Notes under the pieces: model-generated | What the model saw: only the letters and a program-made list of their open reading frames with translations | Database searches by the model: none | Told to the model about the DNA's origin: nothing | Program-made: the position numbers and the translations under genes | NCBI GenBank assembly: GCA_044433505.1 | Contig: JAWXTM010000002.1 | Coordinates: 17,228-81,227, forward strand | Direction: 5' to 3' | DNA: 64,000 nucleotides | DNA from: Mucinivorans sp044433505 | GTDB taxonomy: Bacteria; Bacteroidota; Bacteroidia; Bacteroidales; Rikenellaceae | Shown: in pieces, positions 25,214 through 35,268 of the stretch | Position numbering within the stretch: the first letter of the stretch is position 1 | Layout: the number at the start of each line of letters is the position of its first letter

Positions 25214-27745
25214 ATGAGTAAAATTAAGGCATTATTTTTAATACTATCGGCCGTGTTGCTACTTTGTAGTACGGAGCGTTCAGTAGCGCAGCAAATTGAT
25301 AGTACAACAGTTGTGGAGGGGTGGTTGGACTACGATCAAGCTCCAAGGATGTACGTTATCGCTAGCCTGAATGCTAAGGGTATTACATCGGGCAGTTCGG
25401 GGAATTTGTTTATTAATACTACGGGATTGGTGGTTGGTGACTCTATTGAGCTTCCAGGTGATAGACTCTCGTCTGCTGCACGCCGCTTGATGGATCAACG
25501 CCACTTTAAAAATGTCGATGCTCTGACTGCTTTTCGTGGTGATAGCGTCGATATTACCTTTGTTTTCGATGAGAGGTTAAGGGTACGCAACTGGACTTTC
25601 GAGGGGACTAAGGGTAGCGAGGCTAAGGATATGCAAAGCATCCTGAAACTTAGGCGTAGTGGTGAACTCTCGGATTTTGCTATTATGAGTGCGCTGCAAG
25701 GTATCAAGAATTTTTATGATGGTAAGGGTTTCAGAAGTGCTGAAGTTGATGTGAGAATTGAGGCTGACTCGGTGCTTCGCAACTATGTCAATGTGATATT
25801 TGAGGTGGATCGTAAAAAGAAAGTCCGTGTCAAAGAGATTCAAATCGAAGGAAATACTAAGCTCGAAGATAAGGCTGTTGTTAGGTCAATGAAGGAGACT
25901 AAGAAGCTAGGTATCAACTTCTTTGCCGACACGAAGTATGACCCAGCAAAGGTTGAAAGTGATAAGGAAGCTATTGCGGCATACTACCGTTCGAAGGGTT
26001 ATAGAGATGCACGTGTTGTTGCCGATTCGACCTATATGCTCGAAGATAATCGTATAGGGCTGTGGCTGAAGGTAGATGAGGGTAAGAGGTATAACTATGG
26101 TGATATAACTTGGATAGGTAACTCGAAAATCCCGACCGCCTTCCTCAATCAAATACTAGGACTTAAGAGTGGTGATGTCTATGATAGCGAAACAATGGGC
26201 AATCGAATCGGTACAATCGTCGAGAGTATGGGGCAACAATCCATTGCGAGCCTCTATCGTGATGACGGCTATCTAGCTTATGTAATCGAGCCAAAGGAAA
26301 TTGTGAGGGGTGATACTGTGGATGTTGAAATTGTAATGATTGAGGGTAAACAGTTTACTATCAATGAGGTAACCTTCGAGGGTAATACTCGCACTAATGA
26401 CCTTGTGGTGCGTCGTGAGCTGAATACTCGCCCAGGTGAACTCTATTCACAGTCGCTGCTTATGCGCTCTTATCAGCGTCTAGCAACAATGGGGCAATTC
26501 GATCCTGAGAGCTTCTCTACGCCTAATATTAACCCTAACTTCCAAAACGAAACAGTCGATATTGGCTACTCGCTTGCCGAAATTAGTAAAGACCAATTCG
26601 AGCTTTCTGGTGGATGGGGTAGTGGTATGTTTATCGCCTCTGTTGGGGTGAGCTTTGCCAATGTTTCGATTAAGAATTTCTTTAAAAAAGGAGCGTGGAA
26701 ACCATATCCAGCAGGTGATAATCAAACACTCTCATTGAGCTTTCAGTCTAACGGTACGTATTATACAGCAGGTTCTATTAGCTTTACCGAACCGTGGCTG
26801 GGTGGATATAAGGCGACTTCGCTGAGCGTGAGTGCCTACCTTTCTCGCCAAACGGATGCCTACTATTACTATATGACTCCAACTGGTTCGTTCCAGACTG
26901 TGGGTGTTTCGGTCGGTTTGGGTAAGCGTATTGAGTGGCCTGACCCTTACTTCCAAGTCTCGGCAGGGGTTAGTTATCAGACCTATTTGCTAGATAACTG
27001 GTCGTCGTTCTTGGTAACTGATGGCGACTGTAATCTCTTTACTATAAACCTTGCATTTGGACGTAATTCGATTGATGACCCAACGGGTTATCCTACTCGT
27101 GGTAGCGAATTTATGTTGAATCTAGGGATTACTCCACCGTGGTCATTGTTCGATGGTAAGGACTACTCGGACACCTCGATGAGCGACGAAGATCGCTACC
27201 AATGGGTAGAGTACTATAAGGTCAATTTCCTTGGACGCTGGTTCCAACCACTCACACCAGACAATAAGCTAGTGCTTATGGCTCGTGCGCAGTTCGGTTA
27301 CCTTGGGGCGTACAATAAGGACAAGCCATCTCCATTCGAGGGTTTCCAAGTTGGGGGTGATGGTCTAACGACTTACAGTATCTATGGTGTTGAGACTATT
27401 GGTCTTCGTGGTTATGAGAATGAGGCACTTACGCCACTTTCGGACTATGGGGTTTATGCCTCGGTGTATAGCAAATTTACTGCCGAACTTCGTTATCCTG
27501 TTATTCGTTCGGGTGGCACAATGGTTTATGGCTTGGTCTTTGCAGAGGCAGGTAATGCATTCACAAGCAATGAACAGTTCAAACCATTTAGCTTGAAACG
27601 CTCGGCAGGTGTTGGTCTAAGGGTTTATCTTCCAATCTTGGGTATGCTAGGTATTGACTGGGGATATGGTTTCGACCCAGTGTCTACCGACCTTACTAGC
27701 CCAAGTGGATCGCAGTTCCACTTTACTATGGGTATGACAATGTAA
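25214..27745 (+). CDS. bamA: Outer membrane assembly factor BamA (Omp85)
   Basis: The 843-residue outer-membrane protein inserts beta-barrel proteins. A signal peptide (about 1-26, cleaved near SVAQQ) is followed by five POTRA-like repeats (about 95-460) with phrases such as VKEIQIEGNTKLEDKAVVRS and INEVTFEGNTRTNDLVVRREL. The C-terminal barrel (about 470-843) includes the GLRGYENEALTP segment equivalent to the conserved VRGF lid-lock motif and ends in a beta strand FHFTMGMTM. It lies between uppS and skp, its usual partners in this phylum. Confidence 0.95.
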   Translation: MSKIKALFLILSAVLLLCSTERSVAQQIDSTTVVEGWLDYDQAPRMYVIASLNAKGITSGSSGNLFINTTGLVVGDSIELPGDRLSSAARRLMDQRHFKNVDALTAFRGDSVDITFVFDERLRVRNWTFEGTKGSEAKDMQSILKLRRSGELSDFAIMSALQGIKNFYDGKGFRSAEVDVRIEADSVLRNYVNVIFEVDRKKKVRVKEIQIEGNTKLEDKAVVRSMKETKKLGINFFADTKYDPAKVESDKEAIAAYYRSKGYRDARVVADSTYMLEDNRIGLWLKVDEGKRYNYGDITWIGNSKIPTAFLNQILGLKSGDVYDSETMGNRIGTIVESMGQQSIASLYRDDGYLAYVIEPKEIVRGDTVDVEIVMIEGKQFTINEVTFEGNTRTNDLVVRRELNTRPGELYSQSLLMRSYQRLATMGQFDPESFSTPNINPNFQNETVDIGYSLAEISKDQFELSGGWGSGMFIASVGVSFANVSIKNFFKKGAWKPYPAGDNQTLSLSFQSNGTYYTAGSISFTEPWLGGYKATSLSVSAYLSRQTDAYYYYMTPTGSFQTVGVSVGLGKRIEWPDPYFQVSAGVSYQTYLLDNWSSFLVTDGDCNLFTINLAFGRNSIDDPTGYPTRGSEFMLNLGITPPWSLFDGKDYSDTSMSDEDRYQWVEYYKVNFLGRWFQPLTPDNKLVLMARAQFGYLGAYNKDKPSPFEGFQVGGDGLTTYSIYGVETIGLRGYENEALTPLSDYGVYASVYSKFTAELRYPVIRSGGTMVYGLVFAEAGNAFTSNEQFKPFSLKRSAGVGLRVYLPILGMLGIDWGYGFDPVSTDLTSPSGSQFHFTMGMTM

Positions 27746-27763
27746 TAAAATTTAGTAGATTTA

Positions 27764-27795
27764 ATTGCGTTCTTAAAGAAAAATTAGTATCTTTG
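27764..27795 (+). promoter_or_regulatory. Predicted skp promoter
   Basis: ATTG at 27764-27767 and TATCTTTG at 27788-27795 are 20 bases apart, 48 bases before the skp start. It lies just after the bamA stop, so skp may be expressed separately from bamA. Confidence 0.55.
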
Positions 27796-27843
27796 GGCGT
27801 TGGATTGAAATAAATTAAACAAAAGAATAAAAAATAAAAGACA

Positions 27844-28386
27844 ATGAAAAAAGTAAAATTTTTAATCGTGGTTGCGCTAATGGTAGCCTCTACTTCTGTT
27901 ATGGCACAACAAAAAATTGGCATTATATCTTCACAAGAGCTGCTAATGAGTATGCCTGAGATTACCTCTATTAACACTGAGCTTCAGGGTATTTCTGCTA
28001 ACTTGATGGCTGATATGGAGGCTATGCAAAAGGAATATAACCAAAAATTGCAAGAGTACGAAAAAAATGTAAGCACTTACTCTCAAATTATGCGTGAACA
28101 AAAGGAAAAAGATCTGCAAACTCTTTACGTTCGTATCCAAGATTACCAAAGTGTTGCGCAACAAGAGATGAGCGAACAACAAACAATCTTGATGCGCCCA
28201 GTGCAAGAACGCCTTATGAACGCTATCAATAAAGTATCGGCTGACAATAGCTTCGCAATCGTTCTTGACAAAACTGGTGCAGTGTATGTTTCGGAAACTC
28301 TAACCCAAGACATTACTCCGCTTGTTATGACAGAACTTGGTATCGAAAAACTACTTACTGCGGCTGATCTTCAACAGATGCAATAG
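27844..28386 (+). CDS. OmpH/Skp-family periplasmic chaperone
   Basis: The 180-residue protein has a signal peptide (about 1-22, cleaved after VMAQ). The hydrophobic sheet segment QKIGIISSQELLMSMPE follows, then a long charged coiled-coil helix pair (about 45-125) and a C-terminal strand region (FAIVLDKTGAVYVSETLTQDIT), the layout of Skp/OmpH. Such trimers carry unfolded outer-membrane proteins to BamA. Many Bacteroidetes have two ompH genes in a row here; only one is present. It has its own predicted promoter and stands 98 bases after bamA. Confidence 0.9.
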   Translation: MKKVKFLIVVALMVASTSVMAQQKIGIISSQELLMSMPEITSINTELQGISANLMADMEAMQKEYNQKLQEYEKNVSTYSQIMREQKEKDLQTLYVRIQDYQSVAQQEMSEQQTILMRPVQERLMNAINKVSADNSFAIVLDKTGAVYVSETLTQDITPLVMTELGIEKLLTAADLQQMQ

Positions 28387-28439
28387 GCTCAGTAATTTTT
28401 TGTAAACATATATAGCGGAGGGTGAAGCCTTTATCGCCT

Positions 28440-29234
28440 ATGCATACTAGAGCAGAAAACGATAATATAGAGGGCACTATTGCGGTAATTGATTCAGGAG
28501 TTGGGGGGTTATCGGTACTAAGGGAACTTAGACCGATGCTTCCCCTTAATTCTATTTTATACTATGCCGATAGTGCTTCGTGTCCCTACGGTGGGCGCAC
28601 TATGCAAGAGATAGTGGAGCTTACCCAAGGGGTAGTGTGCTTTGTTGTGGAGCGTGGGGCGAAGGTGGTAGTGGTGGCGTGTAATACTATGACTGCTGCG
28701 GCTATCGGTGTGATGCGCACACGGTGGCAGGGCGTGGACTTTGTGGGGATGGAACCTGCCATTAAGCCTGCTGCACAGGTGACTAAAAGCGGGGTAGTGG
28801 GGGTTTTGGCGACTACTGCTACGCTCAGTGGAGGGCTATATAATAGCACTAAGATTAAGTATGCTAGCGAAATTGAGGTGGTAGAGGTTGCAGGGGTTGG
28901 CTTGGTTGAGTTTGTGGAGCAGGGTCAGCAAGATAGCCCTGAGTGTGAGGTGCTTTTGGAGGGATATATTGACGAGATGTTGACACAGGGGTGTGATACA
29001 GTGGTGTTGGGGTGTACGCATTACCCATTTTTGGAGGGGGCAATACGCCGCATACTCCTTAGAAAGGGGCAAGAGATGGCTATTGTAAATCCTGCACCAG
29101 CAGTAGCTCATCAAGCTCTCAGGGTTATAGAACAGAGGGGGCTTGTGGAGCGTGATATGGCAAAGCAGGGAGCTGTTCACTACTTTAGTAGTGGTGGGGA
29201 TTTTATTAATATAATTAGTAATGGCGGGAAGTAA
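28440..29234 (+). CDS. murI: Glutamate racemase
   Basis: The ATG at 28440 is chosen, giving 264 residues; a GTG at 28422 is also in frame. The enzyme makes D-glutamate for peptidoglycan. The signatures are AVIDSGVGGLS with Asp18-Ser19, the first catalytic Cys81 in VVVACNTMTAAA and the second, Cys192, in GCTHYPF, so it should be active. It provides the substrate for MurD, encoded 5 kb away. The last 14 bases overlap the start of ftsK, suggesting coupled translation. Confidence 0.95.
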   Translation: MHTRAENDNIEGTIAVIDSGVGGLSVLRELRPMLPLNSILYYADSASCPYGGRTMQEIVELTQGVVCFVVERGAKVVVVACNTMTAAAIGVMRTRWQGVDFVGMEPAIKPAAQVTKSGVVGVLATTATLSGGLYNSTKIKYASEIEVVEVAGVGLVEFVEQGQQDSPECEVLLEGYIDEMLTQGCDTVVLGCTHYPFLEGAIRRILLRKGQEMAIVNPAPAVAHQALRVIEQRGLVERDMAKQGAVHYFSSGGDFINIISNGGK

Positions 29235-32127
29235 CGGTAGACAGAGTGTTGAACCACGTGGCGGTAAATCCACTACGAGGGGGAAGGGTATGACCATTAA
29301 TGAACGGGCTGCACTGGAGCGTGCTGCACGCTCTCCACGTACACCTAATAAAACAGCTACTACAAAGGCAAAATCTGCGCCAACTCCGCCAACAAAACCT
29401 ACTAAAAAGACTGTGGAGCGCAAGGTTGCTGCCGAACAAAAACGCAAGGCGCAGGAGCTTAAGGCTCGTGAGGCTCTAAAGGGGAATAAGGTTGAGGAGG
29501 AAGTTGAGGGTGGCGAGGGTTATATCTGGGTGAGTTTAGTGGTCTTTTTTGTGGCTGGTTTTTTGTTATTGAGTACAATTTCTTATTTGATGTATTGGGA
29601 GGCAGATGCTCCTCGTGCATTCTTTTCGGGGTATTTTGATGCTGGATTCAGCGGAACTGACAACTGGGGAGGCAGGCTAGGTGCTATATTGGGCAACTAT
29701 ATTATTGGTGGCTGGGTAGGTGTGCCTGGGGTCTTTCTTTCGCTCTTTTTCTTTATGTTGGGGCTGAGGGTACTACGTGTCGAAACGCTTAAGTTTAAGC
29801 GTTCTATGCCAGCATTGATAGGGCTGATACTTGTTAGTTCGCTTGTTCTGGCGCATATTTATGGTACACAGGGCGATGTCTTTGGTAGCGGATGGGGTGG
29901 TCGTGCTGGTATCAATGTCGATAGGTGGTTGCGAGCAATGATTGGCAATGAGGGTACTTCGCTGCTGATACTATTTGTGGCAGTAGCAATTCTGTTTTAT
30001 AGCTTCACAGGGTGGTTTACAAGGGGGTTGCTCCATCTTAAGCACTGTGCGGCAAAGCGTGCTAAGCGCAGAATGGAGGCACGTGAGTGGCAGCGTCAGC
30101 GAAGAGCTGAGGCTATGGTTAAACAACCTGTGCAAGAGGATAAAGAGGAGATAAAAACTGAGGGGGCTGCACCTATAGAAAATACGGAAGAGGTTGTTGC
30201 AGAGCCTGAACTTGAGCAAAATAGAGAGGTGGAGCTGCCATTTTGTCCTACGGTTATTGCGCTTGAGGGTGGGCTGTTGGGCTATCACTATGGCTATGGT
30301 GCAGAGGGTGAGGCGTTATACTACTACTTTGATAATATGGCATTTACTCCCAAAGATATTAAGCCACAGGTCATTGAAAATCCTCAGATAGAGGAAGAAG
30401 TGCCAGAGGAGGAATTTACTCTCGTTGAAAAGGTAGAGGAGCAGCCTATCCAAGCCCAAGATATTGAATTTATTATCGAACAGCCCGTTCAAGAAAGCCC
30501 ACTTTTACAGCAACCTACCCCAAGCCAAGAGCCTATTGTGGAGGTTACCCCTGCTAAAAAGGAGATTGCTTTTGAGGTGGAGAATGCTGTTGAGGATGAA
30601 AAGTTGCCAGAGCGTGCTATCAATAATATGGAGCTATATGACCCCACTGCCGAACTGCCAAACTATAAGCGTCCTGCACTAGAGCTGCTTCAGGATCACA
30701 CCCGCAAGGTGGATGTCACCCAAGAAGAACTGCGTGAAAAGAAGGATAGGATTATCTATACCCTGCAAACATTTGGCATAAAGATAAAGAATATTAAGGC
30801 TACGGTAGGTCCTACTGTTACGCTCTACGAGATTGTGCCAGAGGATGGTGTGAGAATATCTAAGATTAAGAATCTGGAAAACGATATTGCCCTTGCACTC
30901 GCAGCCCTCGGCATACGTATCATTGCCCCTATACCAGGCAAGGGTACTATTGGTATCGAAGTGCCTAATACCGAGAAAGAGACTGTTTCGATGCACTCGG
31001 TAATTCGTGCTGCAAAGTTCCAAGAGATGAAGGCTGAACTGCCTATTGCGCTAGGTAAAACCATATCCAATGAAACCTTTGTAATTGACCTTGCAAAGAT
31101 GCCACACTTGTTGGTGGCTGGTGCTACGGGTCAGGGTAAATCGGTTGGGCTAAATGCTATTATTACTTCGCTGCTCTACAAAAAACACCCTTCGGAGCTT
31201 AAGTTTGTGCTGGTTGACCCTAAGAAGGTGGAGCTAACGCTATATTCGCATCTCGAAAAACACTTCCTCGCTAAGATGGAGGGCGAAGAGGATGCCATCA
31301 TAACCGAGAACCAAAAGGTGGTCTATACCCTTAATTCGATTTGTCAGGAGATGGATGCTCGCTACGACCTGCTCAAGGCAGCCCAAGTTCGCAACATTGT
31401 GGAGTATAACAACAAATTTACACACCGCAGGTTGAACCCCGAAAAGGGACACCGCTTCTTGCCATACTTTGTGGTGATTATAGATGAGTTTGCTGACCTA
31501 ATTATGACCGCTGGGCGTGAGGTCGAAACCCCTATTGCTCGTATCGCACAGCTTGCAAGAGCAGTGGGCATACACCTTATTATTGCCACGCAGCGTCCAA
31601 CCACTAATATTATTACGGGTATGATCAAGGCGAACTTCCCTGCCAGAATAGCCTTTAAGGTTACTTCGATGATTGACTCCCGTACGATACTCGACTCCCC
31701 AGGTGCTAACCAACTAATTGGGCGTGGGGATATGCTAGTCCACACAGGTAGCGAGATGACTCGTGTGCAGTGCGCCTTTATCGACACCCCAGAGGTCGAA
31801 GATATTGTGAAATTTATCTCTGCTCAGAGGGGTTATATTTCGGCGTATGAACTTCCTGAGTTTGTGCCAGAGGGTGAGAATAGTCCTAAAGAGGTAGATA
31901 TGACCAGACGTGACCCACTCTTTACTGAAGTGGCAAGGTTTGTGGTATCAACCCAAACAGGCTCGGCTTCGACTATTCAGCGTAAATTCGCAATAGGCTT
32001 TAATCGTGCTGGGCGTATTGTCGACCAACTCGAAGCAACGGGAATTGTTGGGCCGCAGGTGGGCAGCAAGGCTCGACAAGTACTGATTCAAGACCCCGTG
32101 AGCCTCGAAATGATGCTAGACGACTAA
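29221..32127 (+). CDS. ftsK: DNA translocase FtsK
   Basis: The 968-residue protein starts with a basic Lys/Thr/Pro-rich segment (1-95), followed by four hydrophobic membrane segments (about 100-270) and a Glu/Pro/Val-rich linker (about 290-470). The C-terminal motor follows, with Walker A GATGQGKS near residue 635, Walker B VVIIDEFADLIM near 755 and the DNA-reading gamma winged-helix at the end (SASTIQRKFAIGFNRAGRIVDQLE). FtsK sits at the division septum and pumps chromosome ends to daughter cells. The start overlaps murI by 14 bases. Confidence 0.96.
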   Translation: MAGSNGRQSVEPRGGKSTTRGKGMTINERAALERAARSPRTPNKTATTKAKSAPTPPTKPTKKTVERKVAAEQKRKAQELKAREALKGNKVEEEVEGGEGYIWVSLVVFFVAGFLLLSTISYLMYWEADAPRAFFSGYFDAGFSGTDNWGGRLGAILGNYIIGGWVGVPGVFLSLFFFMLGLRVLRVETLKFKRSMPALIGLILVSSLVLAHIYGTQGDVFGSGWGGRAGINVDRWLRAMIGNEGTSLLILFVAVAILFYSFTGWFTRGLLHLKHCAAKRAKRRMEAREWQRQRRAEAMVKQPVQEDKEEIKTEGAAPIENTEEVVAEPELEQNREVELPFCPTVIALEGGLLGYHYGYGAEGEALYYYFDNMAFTPKDIKPQVIENPQIEEEVPEEEFTLVEKVEEQPIQAQDIEFIIEQPVQESPLLQQPTPSQEPIVEVTPAKKEIAFEVENAVEDEKLPERAINNMELYDPTAELPNYKRPALELLQDHTRKVDVTQEELREKKDRIIYTLQTFGIKIKNIKATVGPTVTLYEIVPEDGVRISKIKNLENDIALALAALGIRIIAPIPGKGTIGIEVPNTEKETVSMHSVIRAAKFQEMKAELPIALGKTISNETFVIDLAKMPHLLVAGATGQGKSVGLNAIITSLLYKKHPSELKFVLVDPKKVELTLYSHLEKHFLAKMEGEEDAIITENQKVVYTLNSICQEMDARYDLLKAAQVRNIVEYNNKFTHRRLNPEKGHRFLPYFVVIIDEFADLIMTAGREVETPIARIAQLARAVGIHLIIATQRPTTNIITGMIKANFPARIAFKVTSMIDSRTILDSPGANQLIGRGDMLVHTGSEMTRVQCAFIDTPEVEDIVKFISAQRGYISAYELPEFVPEGENSPKEVDMTRRDPLFTEVARFVVSTQTGSASTIQRKFAIGFNRAGRIVDQLEATGIVGPQVGSKARQVLIQDPVSLEMMLDD

Positions 32128-32155
32128 TTTTAAACAACATAAAATAAACACACAG

Positions 32156-33649
32156 ATGAAAAACAAAGTATTATTGATGATTTTGGATGGATGGGGAAAT
32201 GGCGATCGCACTAAAAGCGACGCTATCTTTTCGAATAACCCAGAGTATATTAACTCCCTTATGGCAAAATACCCAACCTCGGCACTCCGCACAGATGGCG
32301 AAAATGTTGGTCTGCCTGACGGACAAATGGGTAACTCTGAGGTTGGTCACCAAAATATCGGCGCAGGGCGTATCCTATACCAAGACCTTGTGAAGATTAA
32401 TAAAACTATCAAAGAGAATGCTCTGCTACAAAATATCGAGATTAAAGCTGCGCTGGACTATGCTAAGGCAGAGGGTGTGGCGGTTCACTTCCTTGGATTG
32501 GCTTCGCACGGTGGTGTGCACTCGTCGCTAGAACACCTCTATGCTATGACGCACCTCTTTGGGGATAATGGCGTAGAGAGAGTCTACACACACTGCTTTA
32601 TGGATGGACGTGATACCGACCCTAAGAGCGGACGAGGCTTTGTTGCGGAAATCGAAGAAAAGGCGTATGGCAAGGTTGCCTCGGTGGTTGGTCGCTACTA
32701 CGCTATGGATAGGGATAAACGCTGGGAAAGGGTTAAAGAAGCCTACGATTTGTTGGTAAATGGCGTGGGGCAAGAAGCTGTGAGCGCAACTGCTGCTATC
32801 GAAGAGTCTTATGAAGCTGGCGTGACTGATGAGTTTATCAAACCAATTATTCTGGATAAAGAAGCTACCATCAAACCAAATGACGTTGTTATCTTCTATA
32901 ACTTCCGTAATGACCGTGCTAAAGAGCTTACTACTGTGCTTACACAAAAGGATATGCCAGAGGAGGGTATGAGCACTATGCCTCTTTATTTCTGCACTAT
33001 GACCCCTTACGACTCGTCGTTCGAGGGGCTACATATCCTCTTTGATAAAGAGAATGTGGAGAATACACTAGGCGAGTTTATCTCGGCTAATGGACTAAAG
33101 CAGTTGCGTATTGCTGAGACCGAGAAATTTGCTCACGTAACTTTCTTCTTTAATGGTGGACGTGAGGTTGCCTACGAAGGTGAGGATAGAATCTTGGTAC
33201 CTTCTCCAAAGGTGGCAACTTATGACCTGCAACCAGAGATGTCGGCTCCTGAAATCGCCGAAAAACTAGTGGTTGAACTCCAAAGCGAAAAGTATGACTT
33301 TGTTTGTTTGAACTTCGCTAATGGCGATATGATTGGTCACACTGGTATCTATGAAGCAATCGCAAAGGCTGTGAAGGTAGTTGATAGCTGCGTAGAGAAG
33401 GTTGTAGAAGCGGCACGTGCGGCTGGCTACACAGTGTTAATTACGGCTGACCACGGTAATGCAGACAATGCAGTGAACCCTGATGGAACACCTAATACTG
33501 CTCACTCGCTGAACCCTGTGCCATTTGTGGTGGTAAGCGACGATATTGCCGAGGTTAAGAGCGGTGTATTGGCGGATATTGCCCCAACCGTACTAAAGAT
33601 TATGGGGCTTACTGCACCAGCCCAGATGACAGGAAATGTACTAGTATAA
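32156..33649 (+). CDS. gpmI: 2,3-bisphosphoglycerate-independent phosphoglycerate mutase
   Basis: The 497-residue Mn-dependent glycolytic enzyme interconverts 3- and 2-phosphoglycerate. The N-terminal metal site is MILDGWG (Asp11), the phosphoserine nucleophile Ser61 is in MGNSEVGHQNIG, and the second metal cluster near the C-terminus includes NGDMIGHTG and TADHGNAD. Length fits the roughly 500-510 norm. It follows ftsK by 28 bases and ends at a bidirectional terminator before the convergent mraY. Confidence 0.96.
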   Translation: MKNKVLLMILDGWGNGDRTKSDAIFSNNPEYINSLMAKYPTSALRTDGENVGLPDGQMGNSEVGHQNIGAGRILYQDLVKINKTIKENALLQNIEIKAALDYAKAEGVAVHFLGLASHGGVHSSLEHLYAMTHLFGDNGVERVYTHCFMDGRDTDPKSGRGFVAEIEEKAYGKVASVVGRYYAMDRDKRWERVKEAYDLLVNGVGQEAVSATAAIEESYEAGVTDEFIKPIILDKEATIKPNDVVIFYNFRNDRAKELTTVLTQKDMPEEGMSTMPLYFCTMTPYDSSFEGLHILFDKENVENTLGEFISANGLKQLRIAETEKFAHVTFFFNGGREVAYEGEDRILVPSPKVATYDLQPEMSAPEIAEKLVVELQSEKYDFVCLNFANGDMIGHTGIYEAIAKAVKVVDSCVEKVVEAARAAGYTVLITADHGNADNAVNPDGTPNTAHSLNPVPFVVVSDDIAEVKSGVLADIAPTVLKIMGLTAPAQMTGNVLV

Positions 33650-33666
33650 TCATACGTGTACTTAAT

Positions 33667-33707
33667 AGAAGTGTCGTTGTGAAATACCTTTTCAGAGCGA
33701 CACTTCT
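33667..33707. terminator. Terminator between convergent gpmI and mraY
   Basis: The 10-bp perfect stem AGAAGTGTCG / CGACACTTCT encloses a 21-base loop that itself contains GAAA/TTTTC pairing. It sits 17 bases after gpmI and 24 bases beyond the mraY stop; the tails are AT-rich but have no long T-run. Confidence 0.65.
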
Positions 33708-33731
33708 TTATTATGGATAAATGCCTTAGGA

Positions 33732-34979
33732 CTATCGTAGCTTAAGGGTCATAAGCGCAAAGGCTACCAACAGCAACTGTACCACCCAAAACCTAAAGAC
33801 TATCTTCGTTTCTGGGAATCCACGCTTTTGATAGTGGTGGTGCAGAGGTGCCATTAAAAAAACACGCCGACCCTCGCCATACTTCCGCTTAGTGTACTTG
33901 AAGTACCCTACCTGAATCATTACAGAGAGTGCCTCAACCATAAAGATACCACATAGAATAGGAAGTAGCAACTCCTTGCGAATAAGTAGCGCAAAGACCG
34001 CTATAATACCCCCAATAGCCAACGAACCTGTATCTCCCATAAAGACCTGTGCAGGATAACTATTATACCACAAGAAGCCAATGAGTGCCCCTGCAAATGC
34101 CCCAGCAAAGATCATTAGCTCGCCACTACCCGGTATATGCGGAATATCTAGATACGAAGCAAAGATAATATTGCCCGAAAGATATGCCATAGCCCCAAGT
34201 GCCAAGACCACTGGAATAGAGACCCCTGCTGCGAGTCCATCCAAACCATCCGTAAGGTTAGCCCCATTGCTAACAGCAGTGATAACAAATATAGCTACCA
34301 GTACATATAGCACCCAGCCTAGTGTATCTCCGAGTTTGCCCTCCACAGGGATTAACCAGCGATAGTTAAGTCTAGAATCCTTGAAGAAAGGGACTGTAGT
34401 GGTGGTCGATTTCTTGGCATCGCTCATATAGACTGTCTGCGAATTTGAGCCAACAATAGTGCGCTCTATCTGCACCCCACTAGCACTAGGGTCGACCTTC
34501 TCTCTGATAACCACATCGCTGCTAACCCACATTGCCGTTCCCACTAAGATACCAAGTCCGACTTGTCCAACTATTTTAAGTTTGCCTGAAAGCCCTGCTT
34601 TATTACCTCTGAAGACTTTGATGTAGTCATCTGTAAAGCCAATTACCCCTAGCCAGATTGTTGCCACTATCATTAGTATGGTGTAGATATTAGAGAGGTC
34701 GCCGAAGAGCAGTACAGGAATAAGTATTGCTGCGAGGATTATGAGTCCGCCCATTGTTGGAGTACCTTTTTTAGAGAGTTGTCCCTCTAGTCCGAGGTTA
34801 CGAATATCTTCACCGATTTGTTTTCTACGCAGTAGGTTAATGATTCGTTTTCCGAAGATCATTGCCACTAATAGTGACACGATAATGGCAGCTACTGAGC
34901 GGAATGAAATAAAGGAGAAGAGTGCACTTCCGGGGAAGTCGAACGCTGAGTCAAGATAATCAAATAGATGGTATAGCAT
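33732..34979 (-). CDS. mraY: Phospho-N-acetylmuramoyl-pentapeptide-transferase
   Basis: The start at 34979 (MLYHLFDYLD...) gives 415 residues and the usual N-terminus; the frame runs 20 codons further upstream. MraY makes lipid I from UDP-MurNAc-pentapeptide and undecaprenyl phosphate in the inner membrane. Multiple transmembrane helices are present, with conserved KKGTPTMGG, FTDDYIKV..., NLTDGLDGLAAG and the histidine motif PLHHHYQKRGF. A periplasmic or loop insert of about 45 residues (near VQIERTIVGSNSQ) is normal for Bacteroidetes. No other cell-wall gene is adjacent, so it has left the usual dcw cluster. A TACATTTG box precedes it. Confidence 0.96.
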   Translation of the reverse strand: MLYHLFDYLDSAFDFPGSALFSFISFRSVAAIIVSLLVAMIFGKRIINLLRRKQIGEDIRNLGLEGQLSKKGTPTMGGLIILAAILIPVLLFGDLSNIYTILMIVATIWLGVIGFTDDYIKVFRGNKAGLSGKLKIVGQVGLGILVGTAMWVSSDVVIREKVDPSASGVQIERTIVGSNSQTVYMSDAKKSTTTTVPFFKDSRLNYRWLIPVEGKLGDTLGWVLYVLVAIFVITAVSNGANLTDGLDGLAAGVSIPVVLALGAMAYLSGNIIFASYLDIPHIPGSGELMIFAGAFAGALIGFLWYNSYPAQVFMGDTGSLAIGGIIAVFALLIRKELLLPILCGIFMVEALSVMIQVGYFKYTKRKYGEGRRVFLMAPLHHHYQKRGFPETKIVFRFWVVQLLLVAFALMTLKLR

Positions 34980-35008
34980 AGTGTATGTACGGAGTAAAAA
35001 ATATAGCG

Positions 35009-35040
35009 CAAATGTAATAATTATAAAGTAAAGGGGCAAC
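35009..35040 (-). promoter_or_regulatory. Predicted mraY promoter
   Basis: On the minus strand, GTTG (35040-35037) and TACATTTG (35016-35009) are 20 bases apart, 30 bases before the mraY start, matching the Bacteroidetes pattern in 3 of 4 positions at -33. Confidence 0.5.
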
Positions 35041-35092
35041 TTTTTTTGGGGTAATATTTATTTTTCAGTTTTTTTTGTGTGATGAAAGTTTG

Positions 35093-35256
35093 TTATAGCT
35101 TGTAGTATTACAGACTAAATAAAGAAAGTTTTTTGGTTCTTTTGTTCACAAAAGAACGATGGAATCAGTCCGCTAGAGTAATAGCAAGGCGGATGCCTTG
35201 CCTAAAAATCAAAAGACAAAAATCTTTCGGTTGCAAAACCGAAAGCTAGTACAAAC
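35093..35256 (+). repeat. Family A repeat, long form
   Basis: Parts in order: arm TTATAGCTTGTAGTATTACA, half-core ending in the 9-bp hairpin GTTCTTTTG-TTCA-CAAAAGAAC, a conserved link (GATGGAATCAGTCCGCTAGAG), the hairpin GCAAGGC-GGAT-GCCTTGC, another link and the hairpin CTTTCGGTT-GCAA-AACCGAAAG. The same order occurs twice at 63.7-64.0 kb with loop changes that leave the stems intact. It lies between mraY and the aspartokinase gene; the whole 35040-35471 gap is made of repeats and holds no gene. Confidence 0.8.
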
Positions 35257-35268
35257 TCCAATAAAAAT

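Noticed and set aside
28422..28440. GTG start at 28422 for murI
   Set aside because: It is possible, but the ATG at 28440 still leaves 17 residues before the DSGVGG motif and is the commoner start type here.
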